From NCBI GenBank assembly GCA_013698305.1, contig JACCVC010000199.1, forward strand, positions 1 to 64,000: a stretch of DNA of 64,000 nucleotides. Direction: 5' to 3'. A program made the translations under genes and the position numbers. This document shows positions 1 to 7,756 of the stretch, in pieces. Within the stretch, counting starts at the first letter, position 1. Every line of letters starts with the position of its first letter. This DNA comes from Chloroflexia bacterium. Lineage in GTDB: Bacteria; Chloroflexota; Chloroflexia; Thermomicrobiales; UBA6265. The notes beneath the pieces are model-generated. The model was given only the letters and a program-made list of their open reading frames with translations, had not been told where the DNA came from and did not search any database.

Positions 1-1283
1 CTGATTTGCGGCGGAAGATCCTGTTTACGCTGGCGATGCTAGTCATCTTCCGGTTCATCGCCAGTGTCCCGCTGCCGAACGTAGATCGGGCGGGGCTTCA
101 GGATTACGTCGCTGATAACCAGCTCCTAAGCATGCTGAATGTGTTCTCGGGGAGCGCGTTGGCCAACTTCTCGATCGCGGCGCTTGGGGTGTATCCATAC
201 ATCACCGCGTCGATCATCATGCAGTTGATGACGCCGATTGTGCCCCGGCTGAACGAGCTATCGCAAGAGGGCGAGCAGGGCCGGAACAAGATCAACAAGT
301 ACACCCACTACCTGACGATTCCGCTGGCGCTGTTGCAGGGGTATGGACAGGCGCTGCTGTTCTCGCGGCAACCGAGCCCGAGCGGCGGCACGCTGGTCGA
401 GGGATTCGGCCTGTTCAGCTCCGCCACGTTCCTGCCCACGTTGGCGATTCTTGCGTCGATGGTCGCTGGCACGATGGTGCTGGTGTGGATGGGCGAGCTG
501 ATCACCGAAATGGGTATCGGCAACGGCATCTCGATCATTATCTTCGGCGGGATCATCGCGTCGATGCCTGGAGCGGTACGAACCCTGGTGTCCGGGGCAT
601 CACTTGGGACGAATGTGATCGGGACGCTGGTATTCCTGGCAATCGGTCTGGTGACAATCGTTGGCATCGTGAAGATCAATGAAGGCCAGCGACGGATTCC
701 AGTCCAGTACGCCAAGCGAATCCGGTCGGGGCAGGTCTATGGCGGCTCCACGACGCACATTCCGCTCAAGGTCAATAGCGCGGGCATGATTCCGCTGATC
801 TTCGCGGTGAGCATCATGGTGTTCCCCGGCCTGATCGCCAACTTCCTGTCGGCATCGAATACGGAGTGGGTGCGGAACCTGGCGACGGAGTTGACGGTCT
901 GGTTGTCACCGTTGTCGCTGCCGTACAACATCCTCTTCTTCCTGATGGTGGTGGGATTCACCTTCTTCTACACGATGGTCGTGTTTCAGCAGCAGCGGAT
1001 TCCGGAATCGTTGCAACGGCAGGGAGCATTCATCCCAGGCGTGCGGCCGGGACGGAACACGGCGGGATTCCTGCAACGGGTGTTGTCGCGAATCACGATT
1101 GTTGGAGCGCTTTTCCTGGGGACTGTGGCGGTGCTGCCGGCGATAGCCGCCTGGATCACCGGAGTCGACACGTTGCTGCTCGGTTCCACCTCGCTGCTGA
1201 TTGTGGTGGGTGTGGCGATTGACACGATGCGGCAACTCGAAGCCCAGTTGATGATGCGGAATTACGAGGGATTCATCAACTAG
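1..1283 (+). CDS. secY: Preprotein translocase subunit SecY (5' partial)
   Basis: SecY is the pore-forming subunit of the SecYEG protein-conducting channel in the plasma membrane. Only the 3' part is present. The frame is open to the first complete codon (base 3) and enters with Asp-Leu-Arg-Arg-Lys just ahead of the first membrane helix, so about 15-20 N-terminal residues lie upstream and the TTG at 6 is probably an internal Leu. About 426 residues follow, with the repeated hydrophobic helices of the ten-helix family, the helix-2 segment GVYPYITASIIMQ and the cytosolic loop QEGEQGRNKINKYTHY. It leads into the spc/alpha ribosomal block, as in most bacteria. The 176-base gap to adk holds a double hairpin repeat. 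Confidence 0.97.
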   Translation, partial: DLRRKILFTLAMLVIFRFIASVPLPNVDRAGLQDYVADNQLLSMLNVFSGSALANFSIAALGVYPYITASIIMQLMTPIVPRLNELSQEGEQGRNKINKYTHYLTIPLALLQGYGQALLFSRQPSPSGGTLVEGFGLFSSATFLPTLAILASMVAGTMVLVWMGELITEMGIGNGISIIIFGGIIASMPGAVRTLVSGASLGTNVIGTLVFLAIGLVTIVGIVKINEGQRRIPVQYAKRIRSGQVYGGSTTHIPLKVNSAGMIPLIFAVSIMVFPGLIANFLSASNTEWVRNLATELTVWLSPLSLPYNILFFLMVVGFTFFYTMVVFQQQRIPESLQRQGAFIPGVRPGRNTAGFLQRVLSRITIVGALFLGTVAVLPAIAAWITGVDTLLLGSTSLLIVVGVAIDTMRQLEAQLMMRNYEGFIN

Positions 1284-1343
1284 CACAGGGCTGGCATGCG
1301 CGAGGACACCACATCCGTGCGCGTGTCGGTGTGTGTAGTAACG

Positions 1344-1406
1344 GCGGGCAGACAGAGAGTCTGCCCGCTCCGTTCTGACCGGACCGACACAAGGTCGGTC
1401 CCTACG
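1344..1406 (+). repeat. Double hairpin intergenic repeat (types R2-like and R1)
   Basis: Two adjacent perfect hairpins lie between secY and adk. The first pairs GCGGGCAGAC (1344-1353) with GTCTGCCCGC (1359-1368). The second pairs GGACCGAC (1381-1388) with GTCGGTCC (1394-1401) around the loop ACAAG and runs into CCCTACG. Neither is followed by a T run, so they do not look like terminators. The second hairpin recurs at 15185, 59529 and 61058, and the first resembles those at 33078, 51539, 55980 and 62575. Confidence 0.85.
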
Positions 1407-1459
1407 TGATGAGTTGAGCAGGTCAGTGTGGACCGGCTCCGACGTTAGGGTTGCTGTTC

Positions 1460-2131
1460 GTGAATATCATCCTGATGGGCGCGCAAGGGTCCGGCAAAGG
1501 CACCCAGGCCTCAGTGATTGGACCGCGGCTTGGGCTGGAAAAGATCGCGACAGGGGACCTGTTCCGCGCGGCGATTGCCAAGAAAACCGAGTTGGGCGTT
1601 AAGGTGAAGTCCATCCTGGAGCGAGGAGATCTCGTTCCGGACGAGCTCACCAACGCCATCGTCCATGTCCGGTTGCGGGATATGGCGCGACAGAAGGCAG
1701 AGGGAACGGTGCGAGGAGCGCTGTTCGACGGGTTTCCGCGAACGACAGGACAAGCTGAAGCGCTGGATCGCATCATGGCCGAGCAGGATGACCACATTGA
1801 TGTGGTGATCGAGATTCAGGTTCCACGCGAGGATCTCGTTGCCCGTTTGTCGGGGCGCCGGGTATGCCCGACCTGCGGGTCGGTCTATCACATCGAGTCC
1901 GACCCACCCAAGACGCCGGGTGTCTGCGACAAGGACGGCACTCCACTGGGGCAACGGGATGACGACATGCCCGACGCGATCCGCCGCCGGCTGGCGCTCT
2001 ACGACGAGCAAACCTCGCCGCTCTTGTCGTACTACGAGGGGCGAGGGATTGTCAGACGTGTCGACGGAAACGCGCCCATTGACGATGTGACAGACGCGAT
2101 TCTGGCAAACGTTTCCGAAGAGAAAGTGTGA
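1460..2131 (+). CDS. adk: Adenylate kinase
   Basis: Interconverts ATP + AMP and 2 ADP in the cytoplasm. The 223-residue product starts at GTG 1460, nine bases after AGGG; an in-frame TTG at 1451 lies directly after that motif and is less likely. The P-loop GAQGSGKGT is at residues 7-15, and the AMP-binding stretch DGFPRT is present. The long LID carries a zinc-site pattern C136-X2-C139-X16-C156-X2-D159, the Cys3Asp version seen in many Gram-positive-type enzymes. Length fits the long-LID class. adk between secY and map is the classical order. Three bases separate it from map, so the two are probably co-transcribed. Confidence 0.97.
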   Translation: MNIILMGAQGSGKGTQASVIGPRLGLEKIATGDLFRAAIAKKTELGVKVKSILERGDLVPDELTNAIVHVRLRDMARQKAEGTVRGALFDGFPRTTGQAEALDRIMAEQDDHIDVVIEIQVPREDLVARLSGRRVCPTCGSVYHIESDPPKTPGVCDKDGTPLGQRDDDMPDAIRRRLALYDEQTSPLLSYYEGRGIVRRVDGNAPIDDVTDAILANVSEEKV

Positions 2132-2134
2132 GCG

Positions 2135-2902
2135 ATGGCGATTACGATCAAGAATCCCAACGAGATCAGCAAGATGCGAGACGCCGGGCACGTCGTGTCG
2201 GTCTGCCATCAGCAGGTCGAGGCGGCGATCGCCCCTGGCGTTACGACTGGCGATCTCGACGAGATCGTGCGTGACGTGATTGCCGGAATGGGCGCGACTT
2301 CCAACTTCTATGGCCACCACGGATTTCCGGGATACATCTGCGCGTCGGTGAATGACGAGATCGTCCACGGCATACCTGGGGAACGACGCCTGGAGTCAGG
2401 AGACATCATCTCGGTCGACATCGGTGCCATCGTTGATGGATTTCACGGCGATTCCGCCTGGACCTATGCGGTTGGTGACGTCTCCGATGAGACACAGCGG
2501 CTCCTGCGGGACACTGAGGATGCGCTTTACGCCGGAATCTCCGCGGCGCTGGCCGGACGCCGCATCGGCGCGATCGGCTCTGCGGTCGAATCGGTCGCCC
2601 GACCACTGGGATACGGGATTGTTGAAGGGTATGGCGGGCACGGTATCGGCCGTGAGATGTGGGAAGAGCCGCATATTCCCAATCTTGGTAGCCCGGACTC
2701 GGGACCGATGATGCGACCGGGGATGACTCTGGCGATCGAGCCGATGCTGAATCTCGGCGACCATGAGACAAAAGTGCTTGCGGACAATTGGACGGTGGTG
2801 ACCGCGGACGGCTCCCGGTCGGCGCATTTCGAGCATACGGTAGTGATTACCGACGGAGAGCCGGAGATTCTCACCCGACGGTTGGTAGCCGTGGTAGAAT
2901 GA
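2135..2902 (+). CDS. map: Methionine aminopeptidase, type I
   Basis: Removes the initiator methionine from nascent proteins in the cytoplasm. The 255-residue length is normal for a type I enzyme without the N-terminal zinc extension. The pita-bread fold ligands are visible: D95 (SVDIGA), D106 (HGDSAW), H169 (GGHGIG), E202 (IEPM) and E233 (FEHTV). The pocket His78 lies in DEIVHG. ATG 2135 follows the adk stop by three bases, so translational coupling is likely. Usually infA comes next, but here a 246-base stretch without a recognisable infA separates map from rpmJ. Confidence 0.97.
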   Translation: MAITIKNPNEISKMRDAGHVVSVCHQQVEAAIAPGVTTGDLDEIVRDVIAGMGATSNFYGHHGFPGYICASVNDEIVHGIPGERRLESGDIISVDIGAIVDGFHGDSAWTYAVGDVSDETQRLLRDTEDALYAGISAALAGRRIGAIGSAVESVARPLGYGIVEGYGGHGIGREMWEEPHIPNLGSPDSGPMMRPGMTLAIEPMLNLGDHETKVLADNWTVVTADGSRSAHFEHTVVITDGEPEILTRRLVAVVE

Positions 2903-3148
2903 TGCATCGTGCCGTATGCCTTTTCAGGCATGCGCTATCGGCGTGTGCGCATTCATGTTCGCGACCACATCTCCACAGTGCAGGAGACCGCAATGCGACG
3001 TGGGCCATTACGACTGATGCGAACGATCTCACTTGCACAAGATGCGGGCGTCCGAGAGCCGGAAGCGCATTCCGACCATCGGCGTGCGCCCGCCCCGCTG
3101 GCCTGGTTGCTGTAGAGCGATGATTGAGATGACGGAGAGGTAACGAAC
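2903..3148 (+). other. Map-rpmJ gap without infA
   Basis: This 246-base stretch occupies the usual position of infA. No frame gives an IF-1-like protein: no S1-fold pattern and no motif resembling GRIRKNFIRILPGD. A 68-codon open frame (2909-3115) encodes an Arg-rich sequence with no family resemblance and is probably chance. An imperfect hairpin (GTATGCC/GGCATGC, about 2914-2933) lies just after map, without a T run. The last bases carry the rpmJ ribosome-binding site GGAGAGG at 3134-3140. Confidence 0.6.
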
Positions 3149-3262
3149 ATGAAGGTTTCTGCGTCGGTGACCAAACGGTGTGAACGATGTCGGGTAATAC
3201 GCCGAAAGGGTATCGTGCGCATCATCTGCACGAACCCGCGACACAAGCAGCGTCAGGGCTAA
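3149..3262 (+). CDS. rpmJ: 50S ribosomal protein L36
   Basis: The smallest large-subunit protein, a 37-residue zinc ribbon. The translation begins MKVSASVTKRCERCRVIRRK and ends in NPRHKQRQG. The ligand pattern C11-X2-C14-X12-C27-X4-H32 is the C+ zinc-binding form. The ATG at 3149 is preceded by GGAGAGG at eight bases' spacing. Its place directly before rpsM is the standard alpha-operon order. It is easily missed because of its size. Confidence 0.97.
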   Translation: MKVSASVTKRCERCRVIRRKGIVRIICTNPRHKQRQG

Positions 3263-3313
3263 TCAGCTCGCGCGCTGAGCAGAGGATATTGGGAAGAGCA
3301 CAAAGGATACGGC

Positions 3314-3679
3314 ATGGCCAGAATATCGGGGGTCGACCTCCCACGCGAGAAGCGAATCGAAATTGCCCTGACATACATCTATGGCATAGGTCTCACCACC
3401 AGCCAGGGGTTGTTGGAGCGCACGGGGATCAGCCCGGACACGCGGGTACGTGACCTGACGGATGATGAGTCCAGCCGGCTGCGTGAAGTGATCGACAAGG
3501 AAATCCGGGTGGAGGGTGACCTTCGCCGCGAAGTGTCGATGAATATCAAGCGATTAATGGACATCGGATCGTATCGCGGGCTTCGGCATCGCCGCGGGTT
3601 GCCGACACGAGGTCAGCGCACCAAAACCAACGCGCGGACCCGGCGTGGACCCAAGAAGGCCGTTACTCGCAGGCGATAG
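3314..3679 (+). CDS. rpsM: 30S ribosomal protein S13
   Basis: S13 sits in the head of the small subunit, touching the P-site tRNA and forming intersubunit bridges. The 121-residue product opens MARISGVDLPREKRIEIALT and contains the helix-two-turns-helix segment YIYGIG. The basic tail RTKTNARTRRGPKKAVTRRR is typical of the family. ATG 3314 follows AAAGGA at normal spacing. rpmJ lies 51 bases upstream and rpsK follows, as in the canonical alpha operon. Confidence 0.98.
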   Translation: MARISGVDLPREKRIEIALTYIYGIGLTTSQGLLERTGISPDTRVRDLTDDESSRLREVIDKEIRVEGDLRREVSMNIKRLMDIGSYRGLRHRRGLPTRGQRTKTNARTRRGPKKAVTRRR

Positions 3680-3744
3680 ACCAGGGCGCGGTCGTCCGGA
3701 ACTCGAATCCGGATGCGGGATGATTGTGGAGGCAAAGACGCAGC

Positions 3745-4149
3745 ATGGCAGAAACGCAGAGAAGCTCTAGCAAGGGACGAGTTCGAAGGCGCGACAGGAA
3801 GAGTATTCCCAGAGGGCGTGCCTATATCAAGGCAACGTTCAATAACACCATGGTTACCCTCACCGACCCAGCTGGCAATGTAATTGCCTGGTCGAGCGCA
3901 GGAGCGCATGGGTTCAAGGGTTCGCGCAAGAGCACGCCATTCGCGGCTCAGGTAACCGCCGAGGCCGCCGCCCGTCGAGCGCAGGAGCATGGACTTCGGC
4001 AAGTGGACGTCTTCGTCAAGGGGCCGGGGTCCGGGCGGGAGATGGCGGTCCGGTCGCTTCAGGCCAGCGGCGTGATGGTGATGTCGATCACGGACACGAC
4101 ACCGATTCCGCACAACGGTTGTCGACCACCGAAGCGACGCCGCGTCTAG
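3745..4149 (+). CDS. rpsK: 30S ribosomal protein S11
   Basis: S11 forms the platform of the small subunit near the mRNA exit (Shine-Dalgarno) region. The product has 134 residues from ATG 3745, with GGAGG at 3728-3732, twelve bases upstream. An in-frame TTG at 3724 would place the ribosome-binding site inside the gene, so it is rejected. Family signatures include IKATFNNTMVTLTDPAGNV, GPGSGRE and the C-terminal HNGCRPPKRRRV. Part of the rpsM-rpsK-rpsD-rpoA-rplQ run. Confidence 0.98.
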   Translation: MAETQRSSSKGRVRRRDRKSIPRGRAYIKATFNNTMVTLTDPAGNVIAWSSAGAHGFKGSRKSTPFAAQVTAEAAARRAQEHGLRQVDVFVKGPGSGREMAVRSLQASGVMVMSITDTTPIPHNGCRPPKRRRV

Positions 4150-4229
4150 GTCGACGGGTTCCGAGCGCGATGGCGAACAGGTTCGCAAGCAGCAGACATT
4201 GAGCATATCAGGGAGGCTCGAACACACAT

Positions 4230-4862
4230 ATGGCGAGATATACAGGTCCGAAGTGTCGGCTTTGCCGACGCGAGGGTATGAAACTTTACTTGAAGGGAGC
4301 GCGATGTCACACCGAGAAGTGCGGTGTGGCAAAGCGCAGCTTCGCCCCTGGGCAGCATGGCCAGCGGCGAACACGACGACCGTCGGAATTTGGGCTGCAG
4401 CTTCGTGAGAAGCAGAAAGTGCGACGTTACTACGGCGTGCTGGAGACGCAATTCCGCAAGCATTACGGCGAAGCGGTCCGGCGTGGTGGCGTGACCGGCG
4501 ACAACCTGTTGCAGATCCTGGAATCGCGTCTCGACAATGTGGTGTACCGCATGGGATTTGCTGATTCGCGCGCGCAGGCGCGACAACTCGTGATGCACGG
4601 TCACTTCACCGTCAACGGGCGAAAGACCAACGTGCCGTCGTTCATGGTGAAGCAGAACGATGTCATCTCGGTCCGGCAGGAAAGCCGCCGCCGCGAGTAC
4701 TTCAAGGACTTCAGCGAGGTATTGGGAACCCATCGGGCGCCGGAATGGTTGTCGGTGGACAACGGTAGCCTGAGCGGCCGTATCCTGAATCTTCCTGCTC
4801 GCGACCAGATCGAGGTACCGCTTTTCAACGATGCCCTGATCGTTGAGCACTACAGCCGGTAG
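4230..4862 (+). CDS. rpsD: 30S ribosomal protein S4
   Basis: Primary 16S rRNA-binding protein that nucleates small-subunit assembly; in some bacteria it also represses the alpha operon. The 210-residue product has the zinc-binding N-terminus C9-X2-C12-X13-C26-X4-C31 and an S4 RNA-binding domain at about residues 99-165 (RLDNVVYRMGFADSRAQARQ). ATG 4230 follows GGGAGG by 13 bases. It precedes rpoA, with a 98-base gap rich in hairpins between them. Confidence 0.98.
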   Translation: MARYTGPKCRLCRREGMKLYLKGARCHTEKCGVAKRSFAPGQHGQRRTRRPSEFGLQLREKQKVRRYYGVLETQFRKHYGEAVRRGGVTGDNLLQILESRLDNVVYRMGFADSRAQARQLVMHGHFTVNGRKTNVPSFMVKQNDVISVRQESRRREYFKDFSEVLGTHRAPEWLSVDNGSLSGRILNLPARDQIEVPLFNDALIVEHYSR

Positions 4863-4872
4863 TCGATGTGAT

Positions 4873-4929
4873 CCGGATCGAATTGTTGATCCGGGCGCGG
4901 CGTGCCGCCGGGTCAGCGTGTTGACGCTG
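4873..4929 (+). promoter_or_regulatory. Three consecutive hairpins in the rpsD-rpoA gap
   Basis: Three short perfect stem-loops follow one another in the rpoA leader: CCGGATC/GATCCGG (4873-4879 with 4888-4894), GCGGC/GCCGC (4897-4901 with 4904-4908) and CAGCGT/ACGCTG (4914-4919 with 4924-4929, loop GTTG). No T run follows, so termination is unlikely. The rpoA ribosome-binding site TAAGGAGG is at 4944-4951. Function unknown; an mRNA processing site or an S4 contact is possible. Confidence 0.4.
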
Positions 4930-4960
4930 GCGGCTGGGAAGCGTAAGGAGGCGAGTCCGA

Positions 4961-6025
4961 TTGTTGAATCAACCCGAATTTACCATTGAACGTGTCGAGT
5001 CAGGACTCAACTACGGGCGGTACGAGATTACACCGCTCGATCCTGGATACGGCACCACACTCGGCAATTCGCTCCGTCGCATCCTGCTCCGCTCACTGAC
5101 GGGCGTGGCAGTGTCGCGGATCCGGATTGACAACGTGTGGCACGAGTTTTCGACGATGCCGAACGTCCGCGAGGATGTCACGGAGATCGTATTGAACCTC
5201 AAGGGCATCAATCTCAAGCAGATCGTGCCGTTCGAGGGGGATGTCCGCGGGCATCTATTCTACAAGTCTGACGGTGAGGGTGAGCACACCGTCACTGCGG
5301 GCGACGTGTCGTGGCCGGGCGAGATCGAGGTGGTCAACCCCGATCATCCAATTGCCACGATCGAGGGTCCGGACGCGGTGATCGACATGGACCTCTGGGT
5401 CACTGACGGCCAAGGCTACGAGACCGCCGAATCGCAGGAGTCATCGACGCTCGGAGAGATTCCGATCGACGCGATCTTCACGCCGATCGAGCGGGTGAAC
5501 TTCGTGGTCGAGCACACCCGGGTCGGTCAGAACGTTGACTATGACCGGCTGATCCTTGAAATCCTGACCAACGGATCGATCGATCCGGAAGACGCGCTGA
5601 CTCAGGCGGCGACGATCCTGACCCGCCACGCGCGGGTGATCGCGGACTTCAACCAGGTTGAGGTCACGGAAGACCTGGCTTCGGAGCTTCCGGAGGAGGT
5701 CCAGAACACGGCGTTGGCAGACCTTGGACTCTCGCCGCGGGTGCTGAATGCGCTGCGGAGCAAGCAGATCGAGAAGGTTGGCCAGGTGTTGGCCATGGAC
5801 CCGGACGATCTGCTCTCGATCCGCAACTTTGGTCCGCGCTCGCTCAAGGAACTGCGGCAGGCGCTCAACGAAGCGGGCCTGATGCCGTCGGATGACTCGA
5901 TCCTGACCGGCGGCGGCGATGATGACGTGGAAGAAGACCCCGAAACGCGCGAAGCCGCCGAAGCGATTGCATCGCTCGGGGGCTCCAGCGATGGGGACGA
6001 TACTGACGAGGAAGATCAGACATGA
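4961..6025 (+). CDS. rpoA: DNA-directed RNA polymerase subunit alpha
   Basis: The alpha subunit nucleates RNA polymerase assembly through its N-terminal domain (about residues 1-230), and its C-terminal domain (about 245-308) contacts upstream promoter DNA and activators. The 354-residue product starts at TTG 4961 or the adjacent in-frame TTG 4964, behind a strong TAAGGAGG; no ATG is suitably placed. Recognisable segments are YGTTLGNSLRRILL and the helix-hairpin-helix IRNFGPRSLKEL. Odd feature: after the C-terminal domain the protein continues for about 45 residues, 18 of them acidic. Its stop overlaps the rplQ start as ATGA. Confidence 0.98.
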   Translation: MLNQPEFTIERVESGLNYGRYEITPLDPGYGTTLGNSLRRILLRSLTGVAVSRIRIDNVWHEFSTMPNVREDVTEIVLNLKGINLKQIVPFEGDVRGHLFYKSDGEGEHTVTAGDVSWPGEIEVVNPDHPIATIEGPDAVIDMDLWVTDGQGYETAESQESSTLGEIPIDAIFTPIERVNFVVEHTRVGQNVDYDRLILEILTNGSIDPEDALTQAATILTRHARVIADFNQVEVTEDLASELPEEVQNTALADLGLSPRVLNALRSKQIEKVGQVLAMDPDDLLSIRNFGPRSLKELRQALNEAGLMPSDDSILTGGGDDDVEEDPETREAAEAIASLGGSSDGDDTDEEDQT

Positions 6026-6375
6026 GACACCGCAAGTCGGGACGGAAGTTCGGACGCAACCCAAGCCAGCGCAAGGCGTTGCTCCGGCAGCTTGCCGTTT
6101 CCCTGATTCTTAACGAACGGTTGACGACGACGGAGTCCAAGGCGAAGGAGCTCCGGAGTGTTGTAGAGAAGCTGGTCACGATCGCGCGAGACGACTCGCG
6201 TCACCATCGTGGTCTGGTGATGTCCCGCCTGGATCACACCCCATCCGTCGAGCGTTTGTTCACCGTCGTTGCTCCCCGGTACGAGGATGTCGACGGCGGA
6301 TACACGCGTATTTCCAAGCTGGGCCCGCGCCGTGGCGATGCCGCGCCGATGGTGCTGATCGAGTTTGTCGTTTAG
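6022..6375 (+). CDS. rplQ: 50S ribosomal protein L17
   Basis: Large-subunit protein near the polypeptide exit tunnel. The 117-residue product opens MRHRKSGRKFGRNPSQRKAL, the classical family start, and contains the NERLTTTESKAKELR helix. ATG 6022 overlaps the rpoA TGA by four bases (ATGA), implying translational coupling. The length corresponds to the short bacterial form. truA follows after 18 bases. Confidence 0.98.
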   Translation: MRHRKSGRKFGRNPSQRKALLRQLAVSLILNERLTTTESKAKELRSVVEKLVTIARDDSRHHRGLVMSRLDHTPSVERLFTVVAPRYEDVDGGYTRISKLGPRRGDAAPMVLIEFVV

Positions 6376-6393
6376 GGAGCGGGAGCATCGTCG

Positions 6394-7203
6394 GTGGAGA
6401 CGCGGCTGAAGCTGACGATCGCCTACGATGGATCCCGGTTTCAGGGATCGCAACGACAAGCGGGGAGAGAAACGGTTCAGGGCAGGCTCGAAGCCGCTCT
6501 CTCCGAGCTCGCGGGTCACCCGGTCGACGCGATGCTGGCTGGGCGCACCGATCGAGGCGTCCATGCCGCCGGGCAGGTGGCGAGTTGTGCGTCGATCCGG
6601 CCGGAGATGCCATTGGAGCAGTTGCGGCGGGCGCTCGATCCATGGCTTGGCGATGGCCTGGCGATTACGAGGATCGAGCAGGCGCCGGCAGGCTTCCACG
6701 CGAGGTATGACGCGGCGTGGAGGGAGTATCGGTACCGGTTGTGGTCAGGAGCCCGATCACCGGTGATGGCCGCGACATCCTGGCACCGGCGGGGGACACT
6801 CGATCCGGCGCGCATGGCCGATGCGGCTGGTCGACTCGTGGGAACCCACGACTTTGCCTCATTTGTGGGAAGCGGCGAGGGAGTTCCCTGGTCGGCGCGG
6901 CAGGAGGCGACAAAGGGTACGATTCGTACCGTGCGTTCCTGCTCGGCTGACGATGTCGGCGCATGGTGGCCGGCAACTGATGGGTCGGGTCGGGGGATCG
7001 AGGTTCGCGTCGTCGCGGATGGGTTTCTCCCGCGAATGGTCCGCGGGTTCGTTGGCGCGCTGAGCGAGATCGGTCGATGCGCCAACGAACCTGAATGGAT
7101 CGACGAGTTGTTGAAACAGGCGGACCGGCGATCGGGGCCACCTACCGCGCCGCCACATGGGCTGGTGCTTTGGCGGATAGGCTACGGCGATGAACAACCA
7201 TAA
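6394..7203 (+). CDS. truA: tRNA pseudouridine(38-40) synthase TruA
   Basis: Isomerises uridines 38-40 in the anticodon arm of many tRNAs to pseudouridine. The 269-residue product starts at GTG 6394, eight bases after GGGAG. The catalytic aspartate is D53 in AGRTDRGVHA, and the N-terminal strand KLTIAYDGSRFQGSQRQ is characteristic. The C-terminal FLPRMVRGFVGAL is the other conserved block. It lies 18 bases after rplQ and 74 before rplM, the order seen in many Gram-positive-like genomes. Confidence 0.96.
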   Translation: METRLKLTIAYDGSRFQGSQRQAGRETVQGRLEAALSELAGHPVDAMLAGRTDRGVHAAGQVASCASIRPEMPLEQLRRALDPWLGDGLAITRIEQAPAGFHARYDAAWREYRYRLWSGARSPVMAATSWHRRGTLDPARMADAAGRLVGTHDFASFVGSGEGVPWSARQEATKGTIRTVRSCSADDVGAWWPATDGSGRGIEVRVVADGFLPRMVRGFVGALSEIGRCANEPEWIDELLKQADRRSGPPTAPPHGLVLWRIGYGDEQP

Positions 7204-7277
7204 CGATATCCAGACAAGACGTGTCGGGCGACACCATATACCGGGTAACCGGAGTAGTACACAGGAGTTGGAACAAA

Positions 7278-7733
7278 ATGGAACGACGAACGTATTCAGC
7301 GAAACCGAGCGAGATAGAGCGTTCATGGTTTGTGGTTGATGCCGAGGGCAAGACCCTTGGCCGGCTCGCGACCACGATCGCCGCCACGCTTCGTGGCAAG
7401 CACAAGGCGATGTACACGCCGCACATCGACACGGGCGATTTCGTGATCGTGATCAACGCCGGCAAGGTACGAGTGACCGGCAACAAGGATCGCGAGAAGA
7501 TCTACTACCGGCACTCGAACTATCCCGGTGGCTTGAAGTCGATCACGTTGCGCGATCAGCGAGTCAAGTTCCCCGAGCGCATCCTCGAGGCTGCCGTCAA
7601 GGGCATGTTGCCGCAGGGCGCGTTGGGTCGACAGCAACTCAAGAAGCTGAAGCTCTACGCCGGCACGGATCACCCGCATGCCGCCCAACAGCCGACCGAA
7701 CTGAAAGTCGACGACACGGCTGATCGCGTCTAG
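7278..7733 (+). CDS. rplM: 50S ribosomal protein L13
   Basis: Early-assembling large-subunit protein. The 151-residue product from ATG 7278 has AGGAG at 7263-7267. An upstream GTG at 7221 in the same frame would add 19 unrelated residues and is rejected. Signatures include TYSAKPSEIERSWFVVDAEG, LGRLAT and the ILEAAVKGMLPQGALGRQQL block. The C-terminal tail after GTDHPHAAQQP is slightly long and acidic. Co-transcribed with rpsI 23 bases downstream. Confidence 0.97.
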   Translation: MERRTYSAKPSEIERSWFVVDAEGKTLGRLATTIAATLRGKHKAMYTPHIDTGDFVIVINAGKVRVTGNKDREKIYYRHSNYPGGLKSITLRDQRVKFPERILEAAVKGMLPQGALGRQQLKKLKLYAGTDHPHAAQQPTELKVDDTADRV

Positions 7734-7756
7734 CGCGACGGCCCCGAGGAGAAATA

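Noticed and set aside
1344..1406. secY-adk hairpins as transcription terminators
   Set aside because: No T run follows either stem, and the same hairpins occur in both orientations relative to genes elsewhere.
2909..3115. 68-codon frame in the map-rpmJ gap as infA
   Set aside because: No S1-fold or IF-1 motif; Arg/His-rich with no conserved start block.
3052..3123. Zinc-ribbon-like string CTRCGRP in another frame of the map-rpmJ gap
   Set aside because: Only two cysteines, no second pair, and the frame is a continuation of a map-overlapping shadow.
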